From Shewanella sp. (lineage in GTDB: Bacteria; Pseudomonadota; Gammaproteobacteria; Enterobacterales; Shewanellaceae), in the NCBI GenBank assembly GCA_004195335.1, contig SDWK01000498.1:1-12195 (forward strand): a stretch of DNA of 12,195 nucleotides, in the 5' to 3' direction. The notes under the pieces were generated by a model. It had not been told where the DNA came from and did not search any database. It saw only the letters and a program-made list of their open reading frames with translations. The position numbers and the translations under genes are program-made. Of the stretch, positions 1-7,044 are shown in pieces; the stretch's first letter is position 1, and each line of letters opens with the position of its first letter.

Positions 1-19
1 AGATGTGTATAAGAGACAG
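1..19 (+). other. Nextera/Tn5 mosaic-end adapter (sequencing artefact)
   Basis: The first 19 bases, AGATGTGTATAAGAGACAG, are exactly the Tn5 transposase mosaic end used in Nextera tagmentation libraries. It sits at the very edge of the window and directly abuts an open reading frame cut in mid-gene, as expected for untrimmed adapter at a contig end. It should not be read as a genomic transposon: no transposase gene or second end is present. Real genomic sequence most likely begins at base 20. Confidence 0.95.
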
Positions 20-141
20 GTACGGTTGCGCCTGGTTTCGATTTTGCTGACTTAGAAATCGCAAAGCGAGATGTTCTCGTTAATCTTTTTCCTGAGCATA
101 GGGAAACCTCCTTTTGTTTATCTGGTTTTCTCCTTTATTAA
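20..141 (+). CDS. Cupin family protein (DUF985-type), C-terminal fragment
   Basis: An open frame enters from the left edge and stops with TAA at 139-141, giving about 40 residues. The visible peptide contains VAPGFDFADLEIAKRD followed by LFPEH. This strongly resembles the C-terminal end of the DUF985 cupins (YML079-like, sugar-binding-type beta barrels), where a 'V.PGFDF.DFEL..R..L...FPEH' stretch closes the protein. The metal-site and barrel part is missing because the contig starts here. The last dozen residues (after PEHRE) do not look like the usual family ending, so the extreme C-terminus may be divergent or frameshifted. The function of this family is not established. It is convergent with yrfG. 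The call rests on a recalled motif, not a search. Confidence 0.7.
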
Positions 142-177
142 ATAAAGACGGCTTATCCAGCCTCATCGCGGTTTTCC

Positions 178-211
178 CTTCGGTTTCAGGCGAAGTTTCA
201 CGGTGTGAAGC
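178..211. other. Two adjacent small hairpins between convergent genes
   Basis: Between the cupin stop (141) and the yrfG stop (217) lie two short inverted repeats. CTTCG at 178-182 pairs with CGAAG at 191-195. GTTTCAC at 195-201 pairs with GTGTGAAGC sequence ending at 211, giving seven pairs including one G-T around a three-base loop. Neither is followed by a run of T on either strand, so they are weak candidates for intrinsic terminators. The rest of 142-216 shows nothing recognisable. Confidence 0.3.
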
Positions 212-216
212 TCTCC

Positions 217-882
217 TCAATCGGCCATCAGGTCATCCAGTAGCAGGTGATAATCTCCAATCGATGGGAAATCGCTAAAAACCTTATCTGGTTTTTGGCT
301 ATCAGGATTGGTGATACCTAGTTGATAACCCACCCCAGCGACATTTGCGGCTTTTAGAATGGCTTCGCTGTCATCAATAAACAGACAGCGGCTTGGGTCT
401 AAGTTGAACTGTTGAAACAGATGTCGCCAAAACTGTGGATGCTCTTTGGGGTAACCCGTCTCATGGCTTGAGATCATCATATCTAAGCCCTTGCTCAGAT
501 CGGTATGCTCAAGCTTTAGTGAAAGACTGTGTGGGTGAGCATTAGTCACCAAAATACGTGACTTACCCTTTCTGCCTAATGCCGTTAAGAAAGGCATGCT
601 GTCTTGCCTCAGCTGGATTCTATCGACTAAGGTTTTATGTAACCCTAGGATATCTATCTGTAACTCTTGCTGCCAATAGTCTAAGCAATACCAATCTAGA
701 GTGCCAAATACTTTCTGATATGCTGTTTCAACCAGTTGCTGAGCGGCTTGGCTATCGAGGCCTTTTTGATGGCTTAGTTCATTGGGAACCAAGGTTAACC
801 AAAAGTGATTATCGAAATGAAGATCCAGCAGGGTGCCATCCATATCGAGCAATACCGTATCTATCTTATTCCATGGAAACAT
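217..882 (-). CDS. yrfG: GMP/IMP nucleotidase YrfG (HAD family)
   Basis: HAD-superfamily 5'-nucleotidase, expected to dephosphorylate GMP and IMP in the cytoplasm. The 221-aa product has all four HAD motifs. Motif I is DMDGTL with nucleophile D13 and acid/base D15. Motif II is T113 in LVTNAHPH. Motif III is K146 in GYPKE. Motif IV is D170-D171 in FIDDSEAI. Long stretches match E. coli YrfG as I remember it (LNWYCLDYW-like, TNAHPH, KLEHT, GYPKE, LFIDDSEAIL, TNPDS). The length agrees with the roughly 220-residue family. It is read divergently from nudE with 88 bp between the starts. In E. coli nudE and yrfG are also near neighbours, but there they share a strand and hslR follows; hslR is not visible here. 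The ATG at 882 has only a weak AAAGAA-type ribosome site. Confidence 0.95.
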   Translation of the reverse strand: MFPWNKIDTVLLDMDGTLLDLHFDNHFWLTLVPNELSHQKGLDSQAAQQLVETAYQKVFGTLDWYCLDYWQQELQIDILGLHKTLVDRIQLRQDSMPFLTALGRKGKSRILVTNAHPHSLSLKLEHTDLSKGLDMMISSHETGYPKEHPQFWRHLFQQFNLDPSRCLFIDDSEAILKAANVAGVGYQLGITNPDSQKPDKVFSDFPSIGDYHLLLDDLMAD

Positions 883-902
883 AGGTTCTTTGTAAATTCA
901 GG

Positions 903-930
903 TTGTGGATTAAACACATAATAGTAAGAT
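903..930 (+). promoter_or_regulatory. Candidate sigma70 promoter for the nudE cluster
   Basis: On the + strand, TTGTGG (903-908) is followed after 16 bases by TAAGAT (925-930), about 40 bases before the nudE ATG. It overlaps the candidate yrfG promoter on the other strand. The match is only moderate; this is the best pair in the 88-bp divergent region. Confidence 0.3.
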
Positions 931-946
931 TGTAAGGTTAAGCCAA
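918..946 (-). promoter_or_regulatory. Candidate sigma70 promoter for yrfG
   Basis: On the - strand, TTGGCT (946-941) is separated by 17 bases from TATTAT (923-918), about 35 bases upstream of the yrfG start. Spacing is ideal and both boxes match the consensus moderately. Confidence 0.45.
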
Positions 947-970
947 TATCAATTTCATTCAGGAACTTCC

Positions 971-1516
971 ATGAAGGACAAGAAGCCGGAAATTTTAGGC
1001 ACAGAGATCGTTGCCCAGAGCCGCCTGTTTAAAATCGAGCAGGTACACCTGAAGTTTTCGAATCAGGTTGAACGTCAATATGAAAGGATGAAGGGCAATA
1101 ACCGTGGTGCTGTCATGGTGGTTCCGGTTCTCAACAATAAAACTCTGCTACTCGGTAGGGAGTATGCCGCTGGGACTCACTCTTATGAACTGGGTTTTCC
1201 TAAGGGATTAATCGATCCAGGAGAGGAAGCTCATGAAGCGGCGAACAGAGAGCTGCAGGAGGAAATTGGATTTGGTGCCGCTAAGCTGACACACCTTATG
1301 GAACTCAGCTTAGCTCCAGGATATTTTGCCAGTAAGATGCAAATTTTTATTGCAGAAGAGCTATTTGAAAGTCAGCTCGAGGGGGATGAACCTGAGCCCA
1401 TTGAGCTGGTCCATTGGCCTCTCGATAAGTGGCAGTCTCTTTTGGAGTTGGAAGATTTTTCTGAATCAAGAAGTGTGAGTGCCTTGTTTTTAGCTCAGAA
1501 ATATCTAAAACTATAA
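971..1516 (+). CDS. nudE: ADP compounds hydrolase NudE (Nudix)
   Basis: Nudix hydrolase expected to cleave ADP-ribose, NADH and diadenosine polyphosphates to AMP plus a phosphorylated product, needing Mg2+. The 181-aa product carries a complete Nudix box (G-x5-E-x7-REU-x-EE-x-GU) from G79 to F101, with the catalytic RELQEEIGF at 93-101. The upstream SYELGFPKG segment (71-79) is typical of the ADP-ribose-type subfamily. Length is close to E. coli NudE (about 186 aa). The ATG at 971 is preceded by AGGAA at 961-965, a good Shine-Dalgarno distance. It opens a same-strand cluster, followed after 68 bp by cysQ, which also acts on an adenosine nucleotide. A paralogous ADP-ribose pyrophosphatase is possible, but the cysQ and yrfG neighbours favour NudE. 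Confidence 0.92.
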   Translation: MKDKKPEILGTEIVAQSRLFKIEQVHLKFSNQVERQYERMKGNNRGAVMVVPVLNNKTLLLGREYAAGTHSYELGFPKGLIDPGEEAHEAANRELQEEIGFGAAKLTHLMELSLAPGYFASKMQIFIAEELFESQLEGDEPEPIELVHWPLDKWQSLLELEDFSESRSVSALFLAQKYLKL

Positions 1517-1584
1517 TGGTACTTGGTGTTATGTATATGCACTCTTTTTGAATTGGTTAGTGGTAGTAGGCTGTTGGAGCGGTT

Positions 1585-2397
1585 ATGAAGCCAGAAGATT
1601 ACATAGAGCACGTTATTGATATTGCGGTTAAGGCTGGTTCAGAGATACGAACTATCTATTTGAATGGCACATTTGATAAAAAGATTAAATCGGACAATAC
1701 CCCGGTTACCTCTGCTGATATCGCAGCACACAATATTATAACTTCAGCACTGAAGACGTTAACGCCCGATATCCCGGTATTGTCCGAGGAAGATGCCGAT
1801 ATTCCCTTCTCTGAGAGAGAGCATTGGAGTCGTTATTGGCTCGTCGATCCACTCGATGGGACTGGTGAGTTTATTGCCGGGAGCGGGGATTTCTCGGTCA
1901 TCATCGCGCTCGTTGAACATAATCGTCCCATCATGGGAGTGGTGTATGTTCCTATGACAGAAGTGTGTTATTACGCCATCGCGGGGCTTGGTGCCTATAA
2001 ACGAGATGAAAAATCGGAAGTAAGGATCACCAGTCGTCAGATTCCCGATAGTGATGAACTTCCTCTGAAGCTCGCGGTGAGTCGTCGTCAAGATCCTATG
2101 TCGGTATTAAAGCTCTTTAATCAGTCTAAGTCTTGTGAATTAATTGTACTCGGTGGCGCTGCACTGAAGAGCTGTTTGATTGCAGAAGGGAAAGCCGATT
2201 GTTATGTGCGCATTGGTCCTACGGGTGAGTGGGATACGGGAGCCGCTCAGATTATCGTTGAGGAAGCAGGCGGTCAGATAATGGATCTTGAGCTTCAGCC
2301 GCTTAGTTACAACGAACGGGAGAGTCTTGAAAATCCGAACTTTATTGTTGTTGGCTCCCCTCAGCTCGAGTGGGATAGAATTTTAATGAATGAGTAA
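1585..2397 (+). CDS. cysQ: 3'(2'),5'-bisphosphate nucleotidase CysQ
   Basis: Inositol-monophosphatase-fold enzyme that removes the 3'-phosphate from 3'-phosphoadenosine 5'-phosphate (PAP), giving AMP. This clears the by-product of sulfate assimilation and of ACP holo-synthesis. The 270-aa protein shows the family metal-binding motifs: SEED at 67-70, DPLDGT at 88-93, and WDTGAA at 217-222, where WD supplies the last metal ligand. The family is typically lithium-sensitive. It is somewhat longer than E. coli CysQ (about 246 aa). The ATG at 1585 has GGAG at 1576-1579. The end overlaps the next gene: TAA at 2395-2397 lies inside the first codons of the acetyltransferase, which suggests translational coupling. 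Confidence 0.93.
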   Translation: MKPEDYIEHVIDIAVKAGSEIRTIYLNGTFDKKIKSDNTPVTSADIAAHNIITSALKTLTPDIPVLSEEDADIPFSEREHWSRYWLVDPLDGTGEFIAGSGDFSVIIALVEHNRPIMGVVYVPMTEVCYYAIAGLGAYKRDEKSEVRITSRQIPDSDELPLKLAVSRRQDPMSVLKLFNQSKSCELIVLGGAALKSCLIAEGKADCYVRIGPTGEWDTGAAQIIVEEAGGQIMDLELQPLSYNERESLENPNFIVVGSPQLEWDRILMNE

Positions 2398-2836
2398 CAC
2401 GATACAGATACGCCTTGCGGGTAAGAGAGATCTTCAAGGCGTGCATGCACTCGAACTGGCTTGCTTTCCAGGTCATGGTTATCCAGATTTTTTCTTTCGC
2501 CAGGCATTAGATTGTTGGCCTGAGGGTTTCTTGTTGGCCTGCGATGATGGGACTCCACAGGGCTATCTACTTGCAGCTCCGGGAGCGAAACCGCACCTTT
2601 GCTGGATTTTATCTGTCGCTGTCAGTGAAACGTTGCGGGGGCGTGGGATTGGACGCAAGCTTTTGACTCAATTTCTGAGTCGACTCCCCTCATCGGTTAC
2701 TCATGTACACTTGACCGTCGATCCTGAAAATAGTGCTAAGGAGCTTTACCTGAAATTGGGCTTCGTTCAGACAGACTATGAATCGGACTATTTTGGTGAT
2801 GAAGAACCTAGGTTGTTACTGACTTATGTTAAGTAG
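2390..2836 (+). CDS. GNAT family N-acetyltransferase (RimI-like)
   Basis: Predicted acetyl-CoA-dependent N-acetyltransferase of 148 aa; the acceptor is unknown. The acetyl-CoA pyrophosphate-binding motif A is clear: SVAVSETLRGRGIGRKLL at 75-92, with R83-G-R-G-I-G88. Motif B follows as VDPENSAKELYLKLGF (110-125), the pattern 'V.P.N..A..LY.K.GF' seen in RimI-type enzymes. The start overlaps the cysQ stop by 8 bp and has no strong ribosome site of its own, so re-initiation after cysQ is likely. True RimI modifies ribosomal protein bS18, but the N-terminal half does not let me assign that role, so I leave it unnamed. An MFS transporter gene follows after 23 bp on the same strand. Confidence 0.85.
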   Translation: MSNTIQIRLAGKRDLQGVHALELACFPGHGYPDFFFRQALDCWPEGFLLACDDGTPQGYLLAAPGAKPHLCWILSVAVSETLRGRGIGRKLLTQFLSRLPSSVTHVHLTVDPENSAKELYLKLGFVQTDYESDYFGDEEPRLLLTYVK

Positions 2837-2859
2837 ATTTTTCAGCTGGTTAGGCTGAG

Positions 2860-4626
2860 ATGTTACTGCATAGGCGTTTTTTCCCCTACTTCGTTACTCA
2901 GTGCCTTGGTGCACTGAACGACAATGTGTATAAAAATGTTTTACTCCTGTTCGTCACCTATTCTCAAGTCGATAGCCTGCCTATAGAGGTCAATCTTTTT
3001 GTCAATTTAGCCGCAGGCTTGTTTATATTGCCATTTTTTCTGTTCTCAGCCCATGCGGGAGTGATTGCGGATAATATCGATAAAGCTTTGCTGATCAGGC
3101 GTCTTAAGCTGTTAGAAGTGATCATCATGCTTTGCGCTGCCGTGGCAATAATGACCCAAAGCTATCTATTGATGTTGTTACTGCTCTTTCTGACTGGTGT
3201 CCAATCTGCCTATTTTGGTCCGGTGAAATACTCTCTCCTGCCGCAGGTGCTTAAAGAGAAAGAGTTAGTCACGGGTAACGCTTGGGTTGAAATGGGGACC
3301 TTTATTTCCATTCTCACGGGTACGATCACCGCTGGTCTTATTGTGGCAAGTGATAGCCCTGAGCTTTTCGCTGCCTTGTCGGTTTGTTTTTTGGCCCTGT
3401 CAGGCTATCTTTCGAGTCTGCTCATTCCAGCGATACCGTTAAAGCATGAACCCAAAAAGCTGCGGTTTACGCCCTTATCCGGCAGTATCAATAGCATCAG
3501 AAAAGTACAAGATACACCCTCTGTATGGATTGCCATCCTTGCTATCAGTTGGTTCTGGTTTCTTGGGGCGACTTACTTAACCCAGTTTCCCAACTTTGCC
3601 AAAATACACCTGCACTCCGGAGCGACTGTCGTCTCACTGCTGTTAGCCCTCTTTTCTATCGGTATTGCGGTTGGTTCATTTACGTGTGAGCGGTTCTCGT
3701 TTAAACAGGTTGAGTTAGGGCTTTTGCCTTTTGGATTATTGGGTTTAGCCCTATTCGGTGTCGACCTTTATTGGGCCATTCCGGGAGGAACGTGGGAACC
3801 AGAGCATGTTTATACCGCATTCTCTTTCCTGGATGAGCCAAAGCATTATCGATTGATGTTTGATCTTTTTATGGTGGGGGTTAGCGGCGGGATCTTCATT
3901 GTCCCCCTATACGCATTCATTCAAGCCAGAACCAAAGAGGATGAGTGTGCTCAGGCAATAGCGGCAAATAACATTGTAAATGCGCTGTTTATGGTTGTTT
4001 CCGCCGTTGTTTCCATGGTTATTCTTGGCGTCTTTAATTGGAGCATTGCAGAGTTATTTCTGTTACTCGCGATCACGAATCTTGCCGTCGGGCTTTATCT
4101 CTATACTAAGCAGCCCGAATTAGGAATAAAATTTATCGGTTACCTGCATTCCCTCTTTATTCATCCGGTAACGGTAATAGATAGAGATATTATTCCTAAA
4201 ACAGAAGCGGCCTTGCTTATCGGTTCTACCAGTACTCCTAAGGAGTTGTTCTTGATGCAGCACCTTTCTATAAGACCGATCCGTATTATGTTGCAAGGTA
4301 CATTGAGGCAAGGAATTTGGCCTGGATTGCTGAGGTGGGGAAGGATGGTAGCAGAATTTAATGTGTCCCAAAGTAAGGGGGCGGATGAAACTCATGAGCA
4401 GCATTCAAGAGAGTTGGAGGATATGCTGAGTCAAATTGAAATTGCACTGTCTGATAACGAGTTAGTGTACTTGTCAACGGTGGATTATTTAACTTTAGCC
4501 GATGGTTTGAACGAGCGACTGGACTCTGTGCCTAAGCGCTATATCAGTATTAACCACTTAACAGCGTCGAAGCCAGAAGCCTGGATTCGAAAAGAGGGGA
4601 CTCGTCTCTTAATACGTCTGAGTTGA
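2860..4626 (+). CDS. LplT-like MFS transporter with degenerate PlsC-like C-terminal domain
   Basis: Inner-membrane protein of 588 aa. Residues 1-416 form a major-facilitator module of about 12 hydrophobic segments. It begins with RRFFPYFVTQ and the GALNDNVYKN motif (17-26), characteristic of the lysophospholipid transporter LplT and of MFS-PlsC-AMP-ligase fusions (Aas-like). Residues about 420-500 resemble the start of a PlsC acyltransferase: VIDRDIIPKTEAALLIG, then RPIRIML at 472-478. Where PlsC has the catalytic HxxxxD, this protein has T457 and E462, so the domain is probably catalytically dead. The 500-588 tail is charged and contains no ligase motif. The likely job is lysophospholipid or related lipid transport, by inference. 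An in-frame TAG lies three codons upstream, so ATG 2860 is the only start here; its ribosome site is weak (TTAGGCTGAG). It is last in the nudE cluster. Confidence 0.85.
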   Translation: MLLHRRFFPYFVTQCLGALNDNVYKNVLLLFVTYSQVDSLPIEVNLFVNLAAGLFILPFFLFSAHAGVIADNIDKALLIRRLKLLEVIIMLCAAVAIMTQSYLLMLLLLFLTGVQSAYFGPVKYSLLPQVLKEKELVTGNAWVEMGTFISILTGTITAGLIVASDSPELFAALSVCFLALSGYLSSLLIPAIPLKHEPKKLRFTPLSGSINSIRKVQDTPSVWIAILAISWFWFLGATYLTQFPNFAKIHLHSGATVVSLLLALFSIGIAVGSFTCERFSFKQVELGLLPFGLLGLALFGVDLYWAIPGGTWEPEHVYTAFSFLDEPKHYRLMFDLFMVGVSGGIFIVPLYAFIQARTKEDECAQAIAANNIVNALFMVVSAVVSMVILGVFNWSIAELFLLLAITNLAVGLYLYTKQPELGIKFIGYLHSLFIHPVTVIDRDIIPKTEAALLIGSTSTPKELFLMQHLSIRPIRIMLQGTLRQGIWPGLLRWGRMVAEFNVSQSKGADETHEQHSRELEDMLSQIEIALSDNELVYLSTVDYLTLADGLNERLDSVPKRYISINHLTASKPEAWIRKEGTRLLIRLS

Positions 4627-4641
4627 TGGTCACATAAAGAA

Positions 4642-4669
4642 AGAGCCTTTAACAAATATTAGAGGCTCT
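4642..4669 (-). terminator. Rho-independent terminator between convergent genes
   Basis: Arms AGAGCCTTTAA (4642-4652) and TTAGAGGCTCT (4659-4669) pair over 11 positions with one G-T pair around a CAAATA loop. Reading the - strand, the stem is followed by TTCTTTATG, a T-rich tract, placing it just after the mnmH stop at 4686. On the + strand it lies 16 bp after the transporter stop and may also act there, though its downstream side is less T-rich. Confidence 0.8.
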
Positions 4670-4685
4670 CAGCTTTCAGTATGGA

Positions 4686-5795
4686 TTAGCGTTTCGACGA
4701 ATACTCATCTAACCATTCATGCATGGCTTGATGTGATCCCTTGAATACGATCCTGGATTGTTTCTTGTCTAACTGGTATTGGTACATAGGGTCGTAATAT
4801 TTAGTGAGAAGCAGAGAGATCCATTCCAGATGCGGTTGAGTATCGTCACGCTGGCGTTGAATATTAAGTGCATTGGCGATGATGGATTGAAACTCATCGT
4901 GTAACTGACCGCCGAGGCGCTTCTTAATACTGGTGATACTTTGGCTCAAGTACTCAGTAAAAGCATCGAAACCAGCCTCTTCACCTAAGCGCTCTACATA
5001 GCCGGAGTGCATCTTATGAACATATTCATTCAGTAGCCTGTTTAGCCTGGCTTCCTCAGGTTCGTCAAGAACAAGCATATCAGCATCTTGCATACCGGAG
5101 TAGAACTGCTTGGGAATTGCAGAACGTCCAATCAGGAAGCTTTCATCTTCAACAAGCAGACATTTTTCCGATCTCTGTTGATGTTTGAGTAATGAGACCG
5201 CCATGTTATTTTCAAAATTTATCTGGCTCGGTTGTGGCTCATGATATCGCCCAAAACTGGAGCCACGATGATGCGCCAGACCCTCGAGATCGATAGCCTC
5301 AGAGCGTTGAAGTAAAAAGTCTGTTTTACCACTGCCCGTTATTCCACTGAGGATATAGATAGGACTCAGTTTTGGCGCCTCATCTATCACGTCAATCAGG
5401 TATTGACGCATGGCTTTATAACCACCCTCAATATAGGGAATATCTATCCCAGCCTCTTTTATCCATTGCTGTGTCAGTTGCGATCTTAGCCCACCACGAA
5501 AGCAATAAATATAGGCATTGGGATGCAGGCTAATAAACTCAAGCCATGCTTCGACTCTCTGTTTTTTTATTTTACCATTGACCAGTGAATGGCCGAGGGC
5601 AATTGCCGCCTCCTGACCTTTATTCTTATAACACGTTCCCACCTTTTGACGCTCACTGTCTTGCATGAGTGGCAAATTAGTACTCGATGGAAATGCTCCC
5701 TTATTAAATTCTATAGGGGCTCTGACGTCCATCATAGGATGGCCACTGAGCATGATCTCTCTGTAGGCACTCTTGGGAACTATATTGTGGCTCAT
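4686..5795 (-). CDS. mnmH: tRNA 2-selenouridine synthase MnmH (SelU/YbbB)
   Basis: Cytoplasmic enzyme that replaces the sulfur of 2-thiouridine at tRNA wobble position 34 with selenium from selenophosphate, through a geranylated intermediate. The 369-aa protein has the expected order. First is an N-terminal rhodanese domain (about 1-135) with MDVRAPIEF at 22-30 and the active-site loop CFRGGLRS starting at C98; an additional conserved cysteine C55 lies in VGTCYKNKG. Then comes a P-loop domain with Walker A GITGSGKT at 151-158. Length matches E. coli SelU (364 aa). The start codon shares one base with the selD stop (TAATG), with GGAG eight bases upstream, so the two genes are co-transcribed and probably translationally coupled. 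A hairpin terminator lies 17 bp past the stop. Confidence 0.96.
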   Translation of the reverse strand: MSHNIVPKSAYREIMLSGHPMMDVRAPIEFNKGAFPSSTNLPLMQDSERQKVGTCYKNKGQEAAIALGHSLVNGKIKKQRVEAWLEFISLHPNAYIYCFRGGLRSQLTQQWIKEAGIDIPYIEGGYKAMRQYLIDVIDEAPKLSPIYILSGITGSGKTDFLLQRSEAIDLEGLAHHRGSSFGRYHEPQPSQINFENNMAVSLLKHQQRSEKCLLVEDESFLIGRSAIPKQFYSGMQDADMLVLDEPEEARLNRLLNEYVHKMHSGYVERLGEEAGFDAFTEYLSQSITSIKKRLGGQLHDEFQSIIANALNIQRQRDDTQPHLEWISLLLTKYYDPMYQYQLDKKQSRIVFKGSHQAMHEWLDEYSSKR

Positions 5796-6835
5796 TAAAG
5801 GAGCTCCACTAATGTCGGCTGCTCGGCATTTGTCATTGTTCCAATACAGTTGACTGCGATACCCTGTTCCTTCAATAGAGCCACTAATTCACTCTCTGCT
5901 TCGCTTGCTACCGATAGGAGTAAACCACCACTGGTTTGAGGATCGCAGATGATTGCCTTTTCAACATCGGTTAGCTGAGGTAAATGCTCGCAATAGCTCT
6001 CGAAGTTTCTATGGGTTCCACCAGGAATACATCCTAACTCCAGATACTTTTCGGCTTTAGGGAGTAAAGGTAATGCTGAAATAGAAATTTGTGTATTGAG
6101 TTTAGCTCCGAGACACATCTCGATAAGATGGCCTGCTAAGCCAAATCCAGTGACATCTGTCATGGCATTTACGCCTGGGATTTTAGCAACTACAGCACCA
6201 ATTTTATTGAGCTGACACATGGCTTCGACGGCGATGTTGGTGTCTTCTGCGGCAATCTTCTTCTGCTTTTGTGCGGTAGTTAAAATACCTATGCCTAATG
6301 GCTTAGTCAGATAGAGTTTATCGCCATGTTTGGCCGTATCGTTTTGTTTTAGTTCACTGAGTGGGATCTGACCGGATACGGCTAAACCAAAGATAGGCTC
6401 GGGGGAATCGATACTGTGTCCTCCCGCTAACATTATTCCTGCATCGGCGCAGGCTTGACGCCCACCATCAACAACTTGCTGTGCTACCTCGGGTGATAAT
6501 TTATTGACTGGCCAGCCTAAGATCGCAATTGCCATTATTGGGGTGCCGCCCATGGCGTAGATGTCGCTGATGGCATTGGTCGCAGCGATACGGCCAAAGG
6601 TAAAAGGATCATCGACAATCGGCATAAAGAAGTCGGTGGTGCTGATGATACCGGTTTCATCATTGAGTTTATAAACGGCAGCGTCATCTCTGGTTTGATT
6701 ACCAACGAGTATATTCGGATCTTCGAACACAGGAAGTTGAGAGGCTAAAATGGTACTTAGGACTTTTGGAGATATTTTACAGCCACATCCCGCGCCATGA
6801 CTGTATTCGGTAAGCTTTATTTCTGATTCTGACAT
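5795..6835 (-). CDS. selD: Selenide, water dikinase SelD
   Basis: Makes selenophosphate, AMP and phosphate from ATP and selenide; the product feeds selenocysteine synthesis and tRNA selenation. The 346-aa protein matches E. coli SelD almost throughout. The N-terminal [11 protein letters not shown] places the active-site cysteine at C17 with C19 and K20 beside it; this is the cysteine form, not a selenocysteine form. Later blocks are [48 protein letters not shown] and [11 protein letters not shown], covering the AIRS/PurM-type ATP-binding fold. It is first in a two-gene operon with mnmH, a direct user of its product. The ribosome site is weak (GGACT far upstream of the ATG). Selenoprotein genes or selA/selB are not in this window. 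Confidence 0.98.
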   Translation of the reverse strand: MSESEIKLTEYSHGAGCGCKISPKVLSTILASQLPVFEDPNILVGNQTRDDAAVYKLNDETGIISTTDFFMPIVDDPFTFGRIAATNAISDIYAMGGTPIMAIAILGWPVNKLSPEVAQQVVDGGRQACADAGIMLAGGHSIDSPEPIFGLAVSGQIPLSELKQNDTAKHGDKLYLTKPLGIGILTTAQKQKKIAAEDTNIAVEAMCQLNKIGAVVAKIPGVNAMTDVTGFGLAGHLIEMCLGAKLNTQISISALPLLPKAEKYLELGCIPGGTHRNFESYCEHLPQLTDVEKAIICDPQTSGGLLLSVASEAESELVALLKEQGIAVNCIGTMTNAEQPTLVELL

Positions 6836-6872
6836 GAACGCAAAAGTCCGTTGATAAGATGGTTAGGCGGTC

Positions 6873-6901
6873 ATAATAGACCTATCGCTAAGGCACTTCA
6901 A
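6873..6901 (-). promoter_or_regulatory. Candidate sigma70 promoter for selD-mnmH
   Basis: On the - strand, TTGAAG (6901-6896) is separated by exactly 17 bases from TATTAT (6878-6873), about 38 bases upstream of the selD ATG. Spacing is optimal. The interval from here to the desaturase terminator (6902-6995) shows nothing recognisable. Confidence 0.55.
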
Positions 6902-6995
6902 TCTACAGGAGTGACGATTAAGCTAAGGGAGAAGGTAATGTGTGTGGGATGAGTCTATAAACTGCTGTATTTTGACATTGGTGAGAACTAAAGAG

Positions 6996-7022
6996 TACGA
7001 CCACCGAGTTAAGGTGGTCGTA
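6996..7022 (-). terminator. Hairpin terminator after the desaturase gene
   Basis: A perfect 10-bp inverted repeat, TACGACCACC (6996-7005) and GGTGGTCGTA (7013-7022), surrounds a 7-base loop, 22 bp beyond the desaturase stop. On the - strand it is followed by CTCTTTAGTT, a modest T-rich tail. The likely role is to end desaturase transcription before selD. Confidence 0.7.
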
Positions 7023-7044
7023 TAAGCCTAGTTTACATAAGTCA

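Noticed and set aside
1..19. A genomic Tn5-type transposon end
   Set aside because: There is no transposase, no partner end and no target duplication, and it sits exactly at the contig edge; adapter carry-over explains it fully.
56..114. On the - strand, a near-perfect ribosome site (AAAGGAGG) eight bases before an ATG at 99
   Set aside because: The frame stops after 15 codons, resembles nothing, and lies antisense inside the much better supported cupin fragment.
82..168. A - strand MRLDK stretch downstream of yrfG, recalling the RLDKW start of HslR, which follows yrfG in E. coli
   Set aside because: The match is only four or five residues; the frame continues without any HslR sequence and stops after 28 codons.
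558..884. A 108-codon + strand open frame opposite yrfG
   Set aside because: It is antisense to a well-supported enzyme, has no recognisable domain, and cysteine-rich composition typical of shadow frames.
1759..2091. A 110-codon - strand open frame opposite cysQ
   Set aside because: It lies wholly inside cysQ with its conserved motifs on the other strand; no domain or ribosome site supports it.
6902..6995. A possible riboswitch or selenium-responsive leader before selD
   Set aside because: The selD promoter candidate lies downstream of this stretch, leaving only a short 5' leader, and no stable structure is visible.
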